Origin: an uncultured Idiomarina sp.
GTDB lineage: Bacteria > Pseudomonadota > Gammaproteobacteria > Enterobacterales > Alteromonadaceae
DNA length: 64,000 nucleotides
Reading direction: 5' to 3'
Assembly (NCBI GenBank): GCA_946885915.1
Contig: CAMPHF010000004.1
Location: 124,001-188,000, forward strand
A model generated the notes under the pieces. It saw nothing but the letters and a program-made list of their open reading frames with translations. It searched no databases and was not told the DNA's origin. A program made the translations under genes and the position numbers. Shown here one piece after another: positions 46,668-55,850 of this stretch (positions within the stretch are counted from its first letter, which is position 1; each line of letters begins with the position of its first letter).

Positions 46668-48557
46668 ATGTTGCGTTCCATGAAGTTTACCCACAAGGTG
46701 GTGCTAACCGCCGCTATTATTTTGCTGTTGGTATTTGGTGCATTCACGCTGCTGAATTTTATGCAGATGCAAAGCCAAACTCAGCGCGATTTAAGGCAAC
46801 AACTGCAAGCGCTGTCGGAGTCGGTATCGCAAAATATTGCAAGCTGGTTGAATGTTCGCTCAGACATCGTGGTGGCCACGGCTAACGCGGTTAAGGCAAC
46901 CGATAGTCGGGATGAATTGTTGGCTAAAGTGCAACAGTCACGCGGCGCCGGTGATTTTAAGAACGTGTATATCGGCTTACCGAGCGGTTCTTTCATTCTC
47001 GATGATACCAGTATTCAACTGCCCGCCGATTATGACGCACGTGGTCGGCCTTGGTACCAGTTAGCGGTGCAAGCACAGCAAGCCACTTTTACTGAACCAT
47101 ACATTGATGTCACCACCAACGAGCTGACCATTTCTGCGGTCATGCCGATTATGCACAACGGCGAATTTGGTGGTGTAGCGGGCGGCGATATGATGTTGGA
47201 TGTGATCAGTAACATCGTCAACCAGGTTGATTTTATGGGTTTAGGTTTCGCCTTCTTGGTAAATGCCGACGGCAAGCTGCTGAGCCATGAAAATCAAGCT
47301 TTAGTCGATAAATCTATTGGCGACTATTTAGGTGCCGGGGCGCGTATTTCTAGTGACTTTGCCGATTACAATATCGCTGGTGTGCCGCATATGGTGGCGT
47401 TCCAGCCGGTACGCGGTATTGACGGCGTAGAATGGTATTTAGGGGTCGCCATCGATCGGGATCGCGCCTTTGCGAACGTGGCTAGCTTCGGCCAAACCGC
47501 ATTGTTGTTTATGGTGATTGGCGTGGTCACTGTGGTGTTGCTGTTCACTTGGTTGTTACGCACGCTCATGCAGCCGGTTTATCGATTAACCGACGCCGTG
47601 CGGGATATGGCTGAGGGCGAGGGTGATTTGACCCTACGTTTGCCGGTAGAGAATCAAGACGAATTCGGTACCTTATCGGCGACCATGAATGTTTTTATCG
47701 ATAAGATTCATCAGGCTATTCGCGAGGTAAACAACGCCGCGCTCGAGGTTGAGAGCAACGTGGCGGAAATGAATGTTGCGACGCAGCAGTCTTTGCAAGT
47801 GACCGATCAGCAACATGCTCGCACTGGTGCCGTTGCAACCGCAATTAACCAATTGAATGCCAGCTCCAGCGAAATTTCGCAAAATGCCTCGGCGGCGTCT
47901 GCGCAAGCTTCTCACGCTACTGCCATGTCAGCATCTTCGCGTGGTGCACTCCAAACCAATATTCAAGCCATTAATGAGCTATCGGCGCAAATGGACGCCT
48001 CTGGCCAAGCTATTGCGAAGCTGAATGACAACACCCGTGATATTGAGCAGGTGTTAGAAGTTATAAAAGGGGTTACCGAGCAAACCAATCTATTGGCGCT
48101 TAATGCGGCAATTGAAGCAGCGCGAGCCGGTGAGGCGGGCCGAGGGTTTGCGGTGGTCGCTGATGAGGTGCGTAACTTAGCCCAGCGCACGCAAGCTTCG
48201 GCGCAGGAAATCGAAAGCATGATTGCTAAGCTGCAAGCAGGCACTCAAGAGGTCGTGCAGGTAATTGAAGCCAGTCGTGCGACCAGCGAAAACTGTGTGA
48301 GCTCTGCCCATGCCGCCGAGACACACATGCAAGATGTCGATACGGCGATTGCTGAAATGGATTCTGTGAACCATTCGGTCGCGGCTGCAACAGAACAGCA
48401 AGCGACAGTTATTAAGTCGCTTGATCAAGACATTCACGATATTAGCGAACTAAATGACCGTGGCGTGCGTAATTTACAAGAGACCCAAGCGGCCTGCGCC
48501 AAATTGCAGAAGCAATTTGAGCGTTTGGAAACGCTGGTACAACAATTTAGAGTTTAA
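46668..48557 (+). CDS. Methyl-accepting chemotaxis protein with amino-acid-type dCache_1 sensor
   Basis: 629-residue chemoreceptor. TM1 ([19 protein letters not shown]) is followed by a periplasmic double-Cache domain, TM2 ([20 protein letters not shown]), HAMP ([19 protein letters not shown]), and a signalling hairpin with [19 protein letters not shown] and [15 protein letters not shown]. From the start at 46668, the sensor has Y122, R127, W129, Y130 (YDARGRPWY), Y145, D147 (EPYID) and D174 (GGDMM). This is the residue set used by amino-acid-binding dCache_1 receptors. No C-terminal CheR/CheB pentapeptide is evident. Start chosen to place TM1 near the N-terminus. Confidence 0.94.
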   Translation: MLRSMKFTHKVVLTAAIILLLVFGAFTLLNFMQMQSQTQRDLRQQLQALSESVSQNIASWLNVRSDIVVATANAVKATDSRDELLAKVQQSRGAGDFKNVYIGLPSGSFILDDTSIQLPADYDARGRPWYQLAVQAQQATFTEPYIDVTTNELTISAVMPIMHNGEFGGVAGGDMMLDVISNIVNQVDFMGLGFAFLVNADGKLLSHENQALVDKSIGDYLGAGARISSDFADYNIAGVPHMVAFQPVRGIDGVEWYLGVAIDRDRAFANVASFGQTALLFMVIGVVTVVLLFTWLLRTLMQPVYRLTDAVRDMAEGEGDLTLRLPVENQDEFGTLSATMNVFIDKIHQAIREVNNAALEVESNVAEMNVATQQSLQVTDQQHARTGAVATAINQLNASSSEISQNASAASAQASHATAMSASSRGALQTNIQAINELSAQMDASGQAIAKLNDNTRDIEQVLEVIKGVTEQTNLLALNAAIEAARAGEAGRGFAVVADEVRNLAQRTQASAQEIESMIAKLQAGTQEVVQVIEASRATSENCVSSAHAAETHMQDVDTAIAEMDSVNHSVAAATEQQATVIKSLDQDIHDISELNDRGVRNLQETQAACAKLQKQFERLETLVQQFRV

Positions 48558-48599
48558 ACATAGAGTTTAGACTTAGGGTTTATATTTAGAGTGTAGCGC
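48548..48599 (+). repeat. Four degenerate 13-bp tandem repeats
   Basis: TAGAGTTTAAACA, TAGAGTTTAGACT, TAGGGTTTATATT and TAGAGTGTAGCGC follow head to tail. The array starts in the last codons of the chemoreceptor gene, includes its TAA stop and fills most of the gap before the DUF4399 gene. A further partial unit, TAGAGTGCC, lies at 48605. Confidence 0.7.
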
Positions 48600-48641
48600 A
48601 CCACATAGAGTGCCACGCACGGATCGAATGAGGAGATTTGC

Positions 48642-49097
48642 ATGAAACACTTAGCATTATTAGCAACGGCCGGATTGTCAGTGGGTCTGTTAATGGCAGC
48701 ACCTGCGCAAGCGCACAACCATGGTAGCAAAGACGACGCAATGCAGCGCTCTGAGGCACCAGAAAACGCCATGGCTTATATTATTTCACCGCAAGATGGC
48801 GACGTGGTTTCAGGTAAATTCACCGTGAAGTTCGGTTTGCGCGGCATGGGCGTGGCGCCTGCGGGCGTTGATGTGAAGCATACCGGCCACCATCATTTGT
48901 TAGTCGACAAAGATGAATTGCCTGCTTTCGATCAACCTATGGGTAGCGATGTGATTCATTTTGGCGCGGGTCAAACTGAAACTGAACTAGAGTTGGAGCC
49001 AGGTACCCATACCTTGCAGTTAATTTTAGGCGATAAGTACCACATCCCTCATAACCCAGCGGTGGTATCGGAAAAAATCACCATCACGGTCGAGTAA
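48642..49097 (+). CDS. DUF4399 domain periplasmic protein
   Basis: 151-residue exported protein. A signal peptide ends at APAQAHNHG. After a His/Asp-rich linker, the mature domain has YIISPQDGDVVSGKFTVKFGLRGMGVAPAG (in parts), TGHHHLLVD, and EPGTHTLQLILGDKYHIPHNP, the DUF4399 hallmarks with many potential metal-binding histidines. The family is small, rich in beta-strands and of unknown function; metal binding is an inference from the His clusters. AGGAG precedes the ATG. Its stop abuts the convergent dinB stop in the palindrome GAGTAATTACTC. Confidence 0.87.
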   Translation: MKHLALLATAGLSVGLLMAAPAQAHNHGSKDDAMQRSEAPENAMAYIISPQDGDVVSGKFTVKFGLRGMGVAPAGVDVKHTGHHHLLVDKDELPAFDQPMGSDVIHFGAGQTETELELEPGTHTLQLILGDKYHIPHNPAVVSEKITITVE

Positions 49098-50156
49098 TTA
49101 CTCTAGTTCCAGCTCGAGTTGCTGCTGCTCGTCGGGTTCGGGCAGCGCAACGCTAATTCCTATTAGCCGAATAGCACGCTGGCCACGCCGCTCCCACGCC
49201 TCATGCAAAAGCCGATAAAACACGCTTGGCGACGCTATCTGTCGCGTGGTGCTTACCGTGGTTTGGTTAAAATCGGTAAATTTTAATTTCACGGTTTGTG
49301 ATTTAATCGGCATGTCTTGCCAGCTGTGACCACCTAATCGTTGCTTAAGTTTGGGCAGCAAAAAGCGCTCCATAAATAGCTCTGCATGGCGTAGTTGCTG
49401 AAAATCAAAGGTGAGCGTTTCCTCTACACCGACACTTTTACGCACGCGCTCGGTAACCACTTCACGGGCATCGATGCCTGCGCAACGTTGATGTAACAAC
49501 CAGCCAGATTTGTCGCCTAAGATTTGCTGAATATGGACCACATCGGCTTGTTGAATATCCCGGCCTAAATGAAACCCATATTGGGCAAGGCGGGCGAGGC
49601 TTTTCGGCCCCACACCAGGAATTTTCTTTAACGACAGACCGGCTAAATAGCTGACCACTTGGTCCGGTGCCACTAAAAATTGGCCATCGGGTTTGCGCTC
49701 TTCGCTGGCAATTTTAGCCACCATTTTTTGATTCGAAATGCCGGCTGAACCGGTAATGCCGAGCGCACGTATGTCAGTACGAATAGCTTCCATTGTGAGT
49801 GACGCACTGCCGTGGTGTAAGGCATTGTCGGTGAGATCGAGGTAAAATTCGTCAATCGATGCGGGTTCTACTTGATCAGTCACCCGGTGTAAACAGGCCA
49901 AAACTTGTTTCGATAGGCTTTTGTAATAGGCGTGGTCAGGCTTCACAAAATGCAGTTGTGGGCATAAGCGCAGGGCCTGCGCACCGGACATTGCACTGCG
50001 CACGCCGAATTGGCGGGCTAAATAATTTGCCGTGGCGACCACTCCGCGCGGCCCGCCACCACCCACCGCGAACGGTCGGTTGGCAAGGCTAGGATCACGC
50101 AAAACCTCTGCACTGGCAAAGAATGCGTCCAGATCGAGCAGGGCTATTTTGCGCAT
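49098..50156 (-). CDS. dinB: DNA polymerase IV (DinB)
   Basis: Y-family translesion polymerase, 352 residues. Palm motifs are IALLDLDAFFASAEVL and ASIDEFYLDLT (catalytic Asp-Glu); FAVGGGGPRGVVATANYLARQFGV (in parts) is the fingers region. A helix-hairpin-helix KKIPGVGPKSLARL and the little-finger domain follow. The C-terminal QLELELE is a beta-clamp-binding type tail. The ATG at 50156 starts MRKIALLDLD; the longer frame to 50222 is rejected. Only half of a LexA site (ACAG upstream of the start) is present, so SOS control is not supported here, unlike in E. coli. Confidence 0.95.
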   Translation of the reverse strand: MRKIALLDLDAFFASAEVLRDPSLANRPFAVGGGGPRGVVATANYLARQFGVRSAMSGAQALRLCPQLHFVKPDHAYYKSLSKQVLACLHRVTDQVEPASIDEFYLDLTDNALHHGSASLTMEAIRTDIRALGITGSAGISNQKMVAKIASEERKPDGQFLVAPDQVVSYLAGLSLKKIPGVGPKSLARLAQYGFHLGRDIQQADVVHIQQILGDKSGWLLHQRCAGIDAREVVTERVRKSVGVEETLTFDFQQLRHAELFMERFLLPKLKQRLGGHSWQDMPIKSQTVKLKFTDFNQTTVSTTRQIASPSVFYRLLHEAWERRGQRAIRLIGISVALPEPDEQQQLELELE

Positions 50157-50250
50157 GAAAAAGGAACTGTTTAACCTTTGAATGAATATGGCTATAATCG
50201 CAACAACTGGCAGGGTCTGCAACTAGACCTCACACATGCAGGAGATCGAC

Positions 50251-50697
50251 GTGAAGATGTTCAAAGTAGTAAAAACCCGTGCATTAATGGGCAAATTAAC
50301 CGCCCTATGTTTAGCCTTTGTCGTGGGCGGCGCTAGTGCAATGATGTTGCCGCAACAAGAAATGTCTGATGAAGCGATTGAAAAGCGCATTCAGGCGATT
50401 GGTAAAGTGCGGTTAGCCGGCGCGGAAGCACAAACTGCCGCGGCTGGTAGTGGTGAACCTCGTTCAGGCCAGGCCGTGTACGATCGTTTCTGTACTGCAT
50501 GCCACACTTCTGGTGCTTTAGGTGCGCCTAAAATTAATGTCGCAGCAGATTGGGAACCGCGTTTAGCACAAGGCATGGAAACTGTGCTTAAACATGCGAT
50601 CCAAGGCTACAACGCGATGCCACCAAAAGGAACGTGTGGCGACTGTAGCGACGACGAAATTCAAGCCGCGATTGATTACATGGTTGCGGAAATTTAA
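50251..50697 (+). CDS. Cytochrome c5 family monohaem protein
   Basis: 148-residue exported c-type cytochrome for periplasmic electron transfer. The hydrophobic signal ALMGKLTALCLAFVVGGASA is followed by a helical stretch and the cytochrome domain. Haem-binding is CTACH with VYDRFCTACHTSG, the axial Met is in GYNAMPPKGTCGDCSDDEI, and the paired C-G-D-C is typical of cytochrome c5. Start is taken as GTG 50251, with AGGAG 6 bp upstream; the ATG at 50236 lies before the RBS. Divergent from dinB across 94 bp; a strong terminator follows. Confidence 0.9.
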   Translation: MKMFKVVKTRALMGKLTALCLAFVVGGASAMMLPQQEMSDEAIEKRIQAIGKVRLAGAEAQTAAAGSGEPRSGQAVYDRFCTACHTSGALGAPKINVAADWEPRLAQGMETVLKHAIQGYNAMPPKGTCGDCSDDEIQAAIDYMVAEI

Positions 50698-50727
50698 GCA
50701 CGCACTAAGCTGCTTAAATAAGTATAT

Positions 50728-50753
50728 AAAAGGAGCCTTGCGGCTCCTTTTTT
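50728..50753 (+). terminator. Intrinsic terminator of cytochrome c5 gene
   Basis: AAAAGGAGCC and GGCTCCTTTT form a 10-bp stem around a TTGC loop, followed by more T residues, 30 bp after the cytochrome stop. Confidence 0.93.
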
Positions 50754-50908
50754 GTATCTTTACAGTACGCTTTTCATCCAGTTAAATGCGGGGTATACTC
50801 CACCGACCAGTGTGATGTTGATATTTTTTGCTACAGCATCCAGAACTTATAACATCAATCATAATGATTCGGCTCAGCTAGCCAGAACCTTACGGAACAG
50901 GTTTGTAT

Positions 50909-53503
50909 ATGGCGTCAAACGACAAGGTCTCGCCTGATCAATTGACCGCTCAGTTGCGCAAGCAACATAAGGTTATTGATCGTTTAAAGCGACTGACGAT
51001 TAAGTATCGTCAGGCTGAAGTCGTGCAAAAAGCGTTATTCCGCATCTCCGAACTTGCCGCGTCGGTAAACGACATGGCGCATTTCTATCCTGCCGTTCAC
51101 GCCATTATCAATGAGCTCATGTCGGCTCGAAATTTTTACATTTGCTTGTACGATCAGAACGCGGGCAATGTGAAGTTTGTTTATTTTCAAGACGAATATG
51201 ACCAAATTGATATTTTCGACCAAATTCCCGTCGAAGATTTAAGCCGAGGCCTTACCGGCTATATTTTAAGAACGGGTAAGCCGTTCTTATGCACCACAGA
51301 AGCCTTCGACGAGTTGAAGTCAACCGGCGCAGTTGAAGAACTTGGTGCCGCTCCCGTTGATTGGTTGGGCGTACCACTGGTATCCGGCGAGAAAGTGCTC
51401 GGTGCTATGGTGGTGCAGAGCTACAACGAAGAAGTCCGTTACGATCAAAACGACAAAGAGTTATTAACCTTCGTGTCACAACACGTCGTTAACGCTTTGG
51501 AGCGCCTGCAGCAACGCGAAATGATGCGCGCCGAAATTGTGCATCAAACCGCAGAGTTGCGGCATGCGAATGAAAGCTTAATGAAAGAAATTACGGTGCG
51601 TGAGCGGGCTGAACGGCAGACAGCGGTACTATTTGCGATTTCTGAGCTCACCAATACCTCAGAGAACATGCAAGGTTTTTACGAGAGTTTGCACCGTGAA
51701 ATCGGCAAGTTAATTCATGCTGAAAATTTCTTCTTAGCCATGTTAACCGAGGATAAAAAGCACCTCGAGTTCCCCTATTATGCTGACGAATCTGATCAAA
51801 CCGGTCGGCGTCGTCGACTTGGGCGCGGCATGACTGAGTATGTCATCCGCCAACGCCAAGCCAGCTTCATTGATAGGCTGAAGTTCGATACTTTGGTGCG
51901 CCAGGGCGAAATTGAGCACGACGAAAAATACGGACGGCCACCGCTCCAGTGGTTGGGCTCGCCGTTAATGTTGCATGATGAAGTGTTCGGCGTGTTAGCT
52001 GTGCAAAGTTACGACGCCGACATGATGTATAAGCAAGACGACTTAGAGCTGTTAAATTTCGTTTCGCAGCATGTTGCGGTAGCTATTGAGCGTAAGCGCA
52101 GTGCTGAGGAAATTCAGCGCGTGAATACCTTCCTTGAGAAGAAAGTAGCGGCGCGTACCGAAGAGCTCGTGAATGAAATTGAACGGCGTAAGAAAATTGA
52201 AGCTAAGCTTTATCATGATGCTCACCACGACACCTTAACGGGGTTACCGAATCGCTCCTTGTTCACCGAGCGATTGCAGCAAGCCTTGAATCATAAAAAG
52301 CGTCACCCTGAACATAATTTTGCGGTGTTGTTCGTTGATTTAGATCGCTTTAAAAATATTAATGACACCCTCGGTCACTCGGCTGGCGACCGCTTCTTGC
52401 TGGAAGTGAGTCAGCGGATTGGTGATTGCGTGCGCGATAACGACACCGTTGCGCGGCTTGGTGGTGATGAGTTCGTGATCTTGCTCGACACCATGAACAG
52501 CCTTGAAGATGCTAAAGACGTCGCCGCCCGCATTATTGAAAAAATGCGGCTGCCGTTTGAGTTTGGCGGCGCGGAATATTACAGCGGTGCCAGTGTCGGT
52601 ATTGCCGAGTGTCGCTCCACCACAGATTCCGCTGAGCGCCTGTTGCGCGACGCCGATGCGGCGATGTACCACGCCAAAGGCTTAGGCCGTGGCCGTTATG
52701 TGATGTTTGAAGATAGCATTCACCAAGGCTTGGTGGCATCGCTCGGCCAAGAAACCGCGCTGCGGCAGGCCAAAGTGAACAAAGATTTTGTGATTTTGCA
52801 CCAGCCCATTATTGATCTGGCCGCGGGCAAGGTGAAAGGCTTTGAAGCCTTATTACGCTGGCAGCGGGGTAAAGACTTAGTGCCGGCGGATGAATTTATT
52901 CCGCATGCAGAAAAATCGGGCATGGTGATGCAGCTCGACCGTTGGGTGTTGGAGCAAAGCTGTCTGTTGCTGGAAACTCGTCAACAGCAAAAGCTAAAAA
53001 CGCCAACTATTCATATTAATATGTCGGCGCAGCACTTAATGAAAACTGCCTATGTGCGCGAACTCATTAGCATTATGGAAAAGGTGAAGATTAAGCCTTC
53101 ACAGTTGGTATTTGAGTTTACCGAAACGGCAGTGATTGAAAATGGTAAGCGTACACTCACTAGTTTGCGGCAGCTGGCCGAATATGGGGTCGGCTTGGCG
53201 TTGGACGATTTCGGTCGCGGTTCTGGCCCACTGCAAGTGGTTTACACCTACCCGTTTAATATTGTGAAGCTTGACCAGCAATTCGTGGCTTATTTGCTGT
53301 TGAGCGACCGCGCGCAAGCGATGGTGCGCAACGTCGTCGCTTTGTGTGCCGATTTACAGATCGAGCTATATGCAGAAGGCATCGAACAGCAAGATCAGCG
53401 CGAGTTACTGCAAGAATTAGGGGTGAACTATGGCCAGGGCGATTATTTAGGCGCGGCGAAAACTCTCAATATTAGCGCTGAGAACCTGTCAAAATCGGCC
53501 TAG
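50909..53503 (+). CDS. GAF-GAF-GGDEF-EAL cyclic-di-GMP signalling protein
   Basis: 864-residue cytoplasmic protein. An N-terminal coiled coil leads to two GAF domains (about residues 35-215 and 235-410), each ending in the repeated FVSQHV[VA] helix. A coiled-coil linker follows, then GGDEF (RLGGDEFVIL, diguanylate cyclase active site) with the RDND inhibitory I-site just before it. The EAL domain has FEALLRW, INMSAQHL, EFTETAV, LALDDFGRG, IVKLDQQFV and AEGIEQQDQ. Both catalytic halves look intact, so it could make and break cyclic-di-GMP under GAF control. The ligands are unknown. ATG 50909 has only a weak RBS. Stops 2 bp before the convergent rep gene. Confidence 0.95.
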   Translation: MASNDKVSPDQLTAQLRKQHKVIDRLKRLTIKYRQAEVVQKALFRISELAASVNDMAHFYPAVHAIINELMSARNFYICLYDQNAGNVKFVYFQDEYDQIDIFDQIPVEDLSRGLTGYILRTGKPFLCTTEAFDELKSTGAVEELGAAPVDWLGVPLVSGEKVLGAMVVQSYNEEVRYDQNDKELLTFVSQHVVNALERLQQREMMRAEIVHQTAELRHANESLMKEITVRERAERQTAVLFAISELTNTSENMQGFYESLHREIGKLIHAENFFLAMLTEDKKHLEFPYYADESDQTGRRRRLGRGMTEYVIRQRQASFIDRLKFDTLVRQGEIEHDEKYGRPPLQWLGSPLMLHDEVFGVLAVQSYDADMMYKQDDLELLNFVSQHVAVAIERKRSAEEIQRVNTFLEKKVAARTEELVNEIERRKKIEAKLYHDAHHDTLTGLPNRSLFTERLQQALNHKKRHPEHNFAVLFVDLDRFKNINDTLGHSAGDRFLLEVSQRIGDCVRDNDTVARLGGDEFVILLDTMNSLEDAKDVAARIIEKMRLPFEFGGAEYYSGASVGIAECRSTTDSAERLLRDADAAMYHAKGLGRGRYVMFEDSIHQGLVASLGQETALRQAKVNKDFVILHQPIIDLAAGKVKGFEALLRWQRGKDLVPADEFIPHAEKSGMVMQLDRWVLEQSCLLLETRQQQKLKTPTIHINMSAQHLMKTAYVRELISIMEKVKIKPSQLVFEFTETAVIENGKRTLTSLRQLAEYGVGLALDDFGRGSGPLQVVYTYPFNIVKLDQQFVAYLLLSDRAQAMVRNVVALCADLQIELYAEGIEQQDQRELLQELGVNYGQGDYLGAAKTLNISAENLSKSA

Positions 53504-53505
53504 TG

Positions 53506-55521
53506 CTATTTTTTTAACGCATTACGTAACATAGCAATACCTACCGCCGCTTTCTCTTGGCGCTCATCCTCTGTCACTGGCTTTTTCACATCTTCCCATT
53601 CCACATCGTCTTGGGGTAATTCCCACAAAAATCGACTGGGCTCGGGACGATAAACTTCACCGTATTGGCGGCGCTCTTTCGCCATAGTAAATACCAGTGA
53701 ATGCTGCGCTCGGGTAATGCCCACATAGGCAAGCCGGCGTTCTTCCTCCACCATGTTGTCGTCAATACTAGACTGGTGCGGCAACAAGCCTTCTTCCATG
53801 CCGACCATGAACACATGGGGAAACTCCAAGCCCTTGGAGGCGTGCAGTGTCATCAGGTGAACCTGATCGCCTTGTTCATCCTCCTCGTCGCGCGAGAGCA
53901 TGTCACGTAAGGCTAACTTGGCGACGGCTTGTTCTAAATTAAGGGGTTCATGCTCGGCATCACCTTTTAACATGGTGCTGACCCATCGAAAGAGCTCCAT
54001 CACATTCTTGTAGCGCATTTCGGCTGCTTTAGTGCTAGCGCTAGTTTCAAACAGCCAGTCTTCGTAGTGAATTTCTTGAATTAACTTCATGATAGCGGCT
54101 GCAGCATGTTCGGCAGAGTCGCATTCGCGTGCGGTGTGGTTTAGGAGCTGCACAAAATGCTGTACTGCTTGATATTCGCGCGAGCCTAATTGGGTGTGTA
54201 GCGCCGGATGTTGCGCCGCTTCCAGCAAGCTGATGTGCTCGGCGTTGGCGAGGTTGCCGATGCGTTCTAATGATTGCGGGCCGACACCGCGCTTGGGCAC
54301 GTTAATAATTCGAATAAAAGCGGTATCGTCGCTAGGATTCACCAACAGTCGTAAGTAGGCCATGATGTCTTTAATTTCAGCCCGCGCAAAGAACGACTGA
54401 CCACCGGTCATTTTGTAGGGAATGCGGTTGCTAAGTAGCGCCTTCTCAAACACCCGTGCTTGGTGATTGCCGCGATATAAAACCGCAAACTGATGATAGG
54501 GCGTGCGCGCTAAAAAGCGCTGCCGAACAATTTCCGCCACCACGCGTTCCGCCTCGTGCTCCTCGTTACGGCCGTAAATAACCCGCAGCGGTAAGCCGTA
54601 TTCCATTTCGGAAAATAGCTTTTTATCAAACACGTGAGGATTGTTTTCAATCAGAATGTTGGCGGCTTTTAGTATGCGCCGGTGGGAGCGGTAATTTTGC
54701 TCCAGCTTGATCACTTTTAATTGTGGAAAGTCGCGTTGTAACAATGCCAAGTTTTGCGGCTGCGCGCCACGCCAAGAATAAATCGACTGATCGTCGTCAC
54801 CCACCACGGTGAAGCGCGCGCGCTCACCGACGAGCAAGCGCACTAGTTGATATTGGCTGGTGTTAGTATCCTGATATTCGTCTACCAATAGATATTTAAA
54901 CTTCCGTTGCCACCGCTCACGCGCACTCTGGTTATCGCGCAGCAGGAGTGTTGGCAGCAAAATTAAGTCGTCGAAATCAAGCGCATTACAGGCTCGCATA
55001 TTCTGCTGATAACGCCGATAAATTCCCGCAAACAGGTGCTCGTCCGGCAGCTTCGCTTGGCGCTCTGCTGCTTCTGGGCTGAGCATCGCGTTTTTCCAGT
55101 TACTAATTTGGCTTTGTAGTAACTTCAACAGCTGCTTATCGTTATCCAGCTCGTCTTCACTTAAGCCCTTCAATAGTGCTAATGAATCTTGGTCATCAAA
55201 TAATGAAAAGCCCGGTTTCAAGCCAAGTGCCGCCACTTCTTTGCGAACAATTTGTAGACCCAAAGTATGGAAGGTGGAAACCGTAAGACCGCGGCTTTCT
55301 TTGCGCCCCAGGGTTTGGCTGACGCGGTCTTTCATTTCACGTGCGGCTTTATTGGTAAAGGTGACCGCCGCAATGTGACGCGGCGAATAGTCGCAACGCT
55401 TTATAAGGTAGGCGATCTTTTCGGTGATCACTCGCGTTTTACCAGAACCAGCCCCCGCTAATACCAGCAACGGACCGCTGATATCATGCACAGCTTCCTG
55501 TTGGCGGGGATTCAGTAACAT
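53506..55521 (-). CDS. rep: ATP-dependent DNA helicase Rep
   Basis: 671-residue superfamily 1A 3'-5' helicase that removes proteins ahead of replication forks and helps restart. Walker A is LAGAGSGKTRVITEKI, motif II LLVDEYQDTNTSQYQL, motif III VVGDDDQSIYSWRGA, motif IV VIKLEQNYRSHRRIL, motif V VHLMTLHASKGLEFPHVF and motif VI AYVGITRAQHSL. The N-terminal LNPRQQEAV and the short C-terminus fit Rep (673 residues in E. coli) rather than UvrD (720). Divergent from ubiK across 89 bp. Confidence 0.97.
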   Translation of the reverse strand: MLLNPRQQEAVHDISGPLLVLAGAGSGKTRVITEKIAYLIKRCDYSPRHIAAVTFTNKAAREMKDRVSQTLGRKESRGLTVSTFHTLGLQIVRKEVAALGLKPGFSLFDDQDSLALLKGLSEDELDNDKQLLKLLQSQISNWKNAMLSPEAAERQAKLPDEHLFAGIYRRYQQNMRACNALDFDDLILLPTLLLRDNQSARERWQRKFKYLLVDEYQDTNTSQYQLVRLLVGERARFTVVGDDDQSIYSWRGAQPQNLALLQRDFPQLKVIKLEQNYRSHRRILKAANILIENNPHVFDKKLFSEMEYGLPLRVIYGRNEEHEAERVVAEIVRQRFLARTPYHQFAVLYRGNHQARVFEKALLSNRIPYKMTGGQSFFARAEIKDIMAYLRLLVNPSDDTAFIRIINVPKRGVGPQSLERIGNLANAEHISLLEAAQHPALHTQLGSREYQAVQHFVQLLNHTARECDSAEHAAAAIMKLIQEIHYEDWLFETSASTKAAEMRYKNVMELFRWVSTMLKGDAEHEPLNLEQAVAKLALRDMLSRDEEDEQGDQVHLMTLHASKGLEFPHVFMVGMEEGLLPHQSSIDDNMVEEERRLAYVGITRAQHSLVFTMAKERRQYGEVYRPEPSRFLWELPQDDVEWEDVKKPVTEDERQEKAAVGIAMLRNALKK

Positions 55522-55610
55522 GTGGTGACACCTCAGACGTTTATTAGCAGGCGATTTTACCCTAATCTCCTGCTAAGCTAAACGACTGAAACTAGGAGCA
55601 GGAGACAACC

Positions 55611-55850
55611 GTGGTCGACCCGAAAAAAATTGAAGAAATTGCGCGTCAAATAAGCGAGAGCATTCCGGCTGGCGTGAAAGATTTCGCCGGCAATTTTGAG
55701 CAGCGCGTGAAGCAAATTCTGCAGCAACAATTAGCCAAACTAGATGTGGTTACGCGTGAAGAATTTGAAGTTCAACAACAGCTGCTGTTACGTTTGCGCC
55801 AGCGCTTAGAAGCGCTTGAAGCACAACAGCAAAAAGCCGACGACGCCTAG
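55611..55850 (+). CDS. ubiK: Ubiquinone biosynthesis accessory factor UbiK
   Basis: 79-residue coiled-coil protein of the UbiK/YqiC family, which helps UbiJ and the Ubi complex in ubiquinone synthesis. Two long helices are predicted: IEEIARQISESIPAGVKDFA, then VTREEFEVQQQLLLRLRQRLEALEAQ (in parts). PAGVKDF and TREEFEVQ are family signatures. Start is a GTG at 55611 with AGGAGA upstream. Its TAG stop and that of the convergent lipoprotein gene share the tetranucleotide CTAG (55847-55850). Confidence 0.93.
   Translation: MVDPKKIEEIARQISESIPAGVKDFAGNFEQRVKQILQQQLAKLDVVTREEFEVQQQLLLRLRQRLEALEAQQQKADDA

Noticed and set aside
48548..48599. CRISPR array or telomere-like repeat
   Set aside because: Units are 13 bp, head to tail with no spacers, and degenerate, so neither interpretation fits.
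50154..50222. LexA box upstream of dinB
   Set aside because: Only one half (ACAG) is present about 12 bp before the start; the CTGT half is replaced by TTCA.
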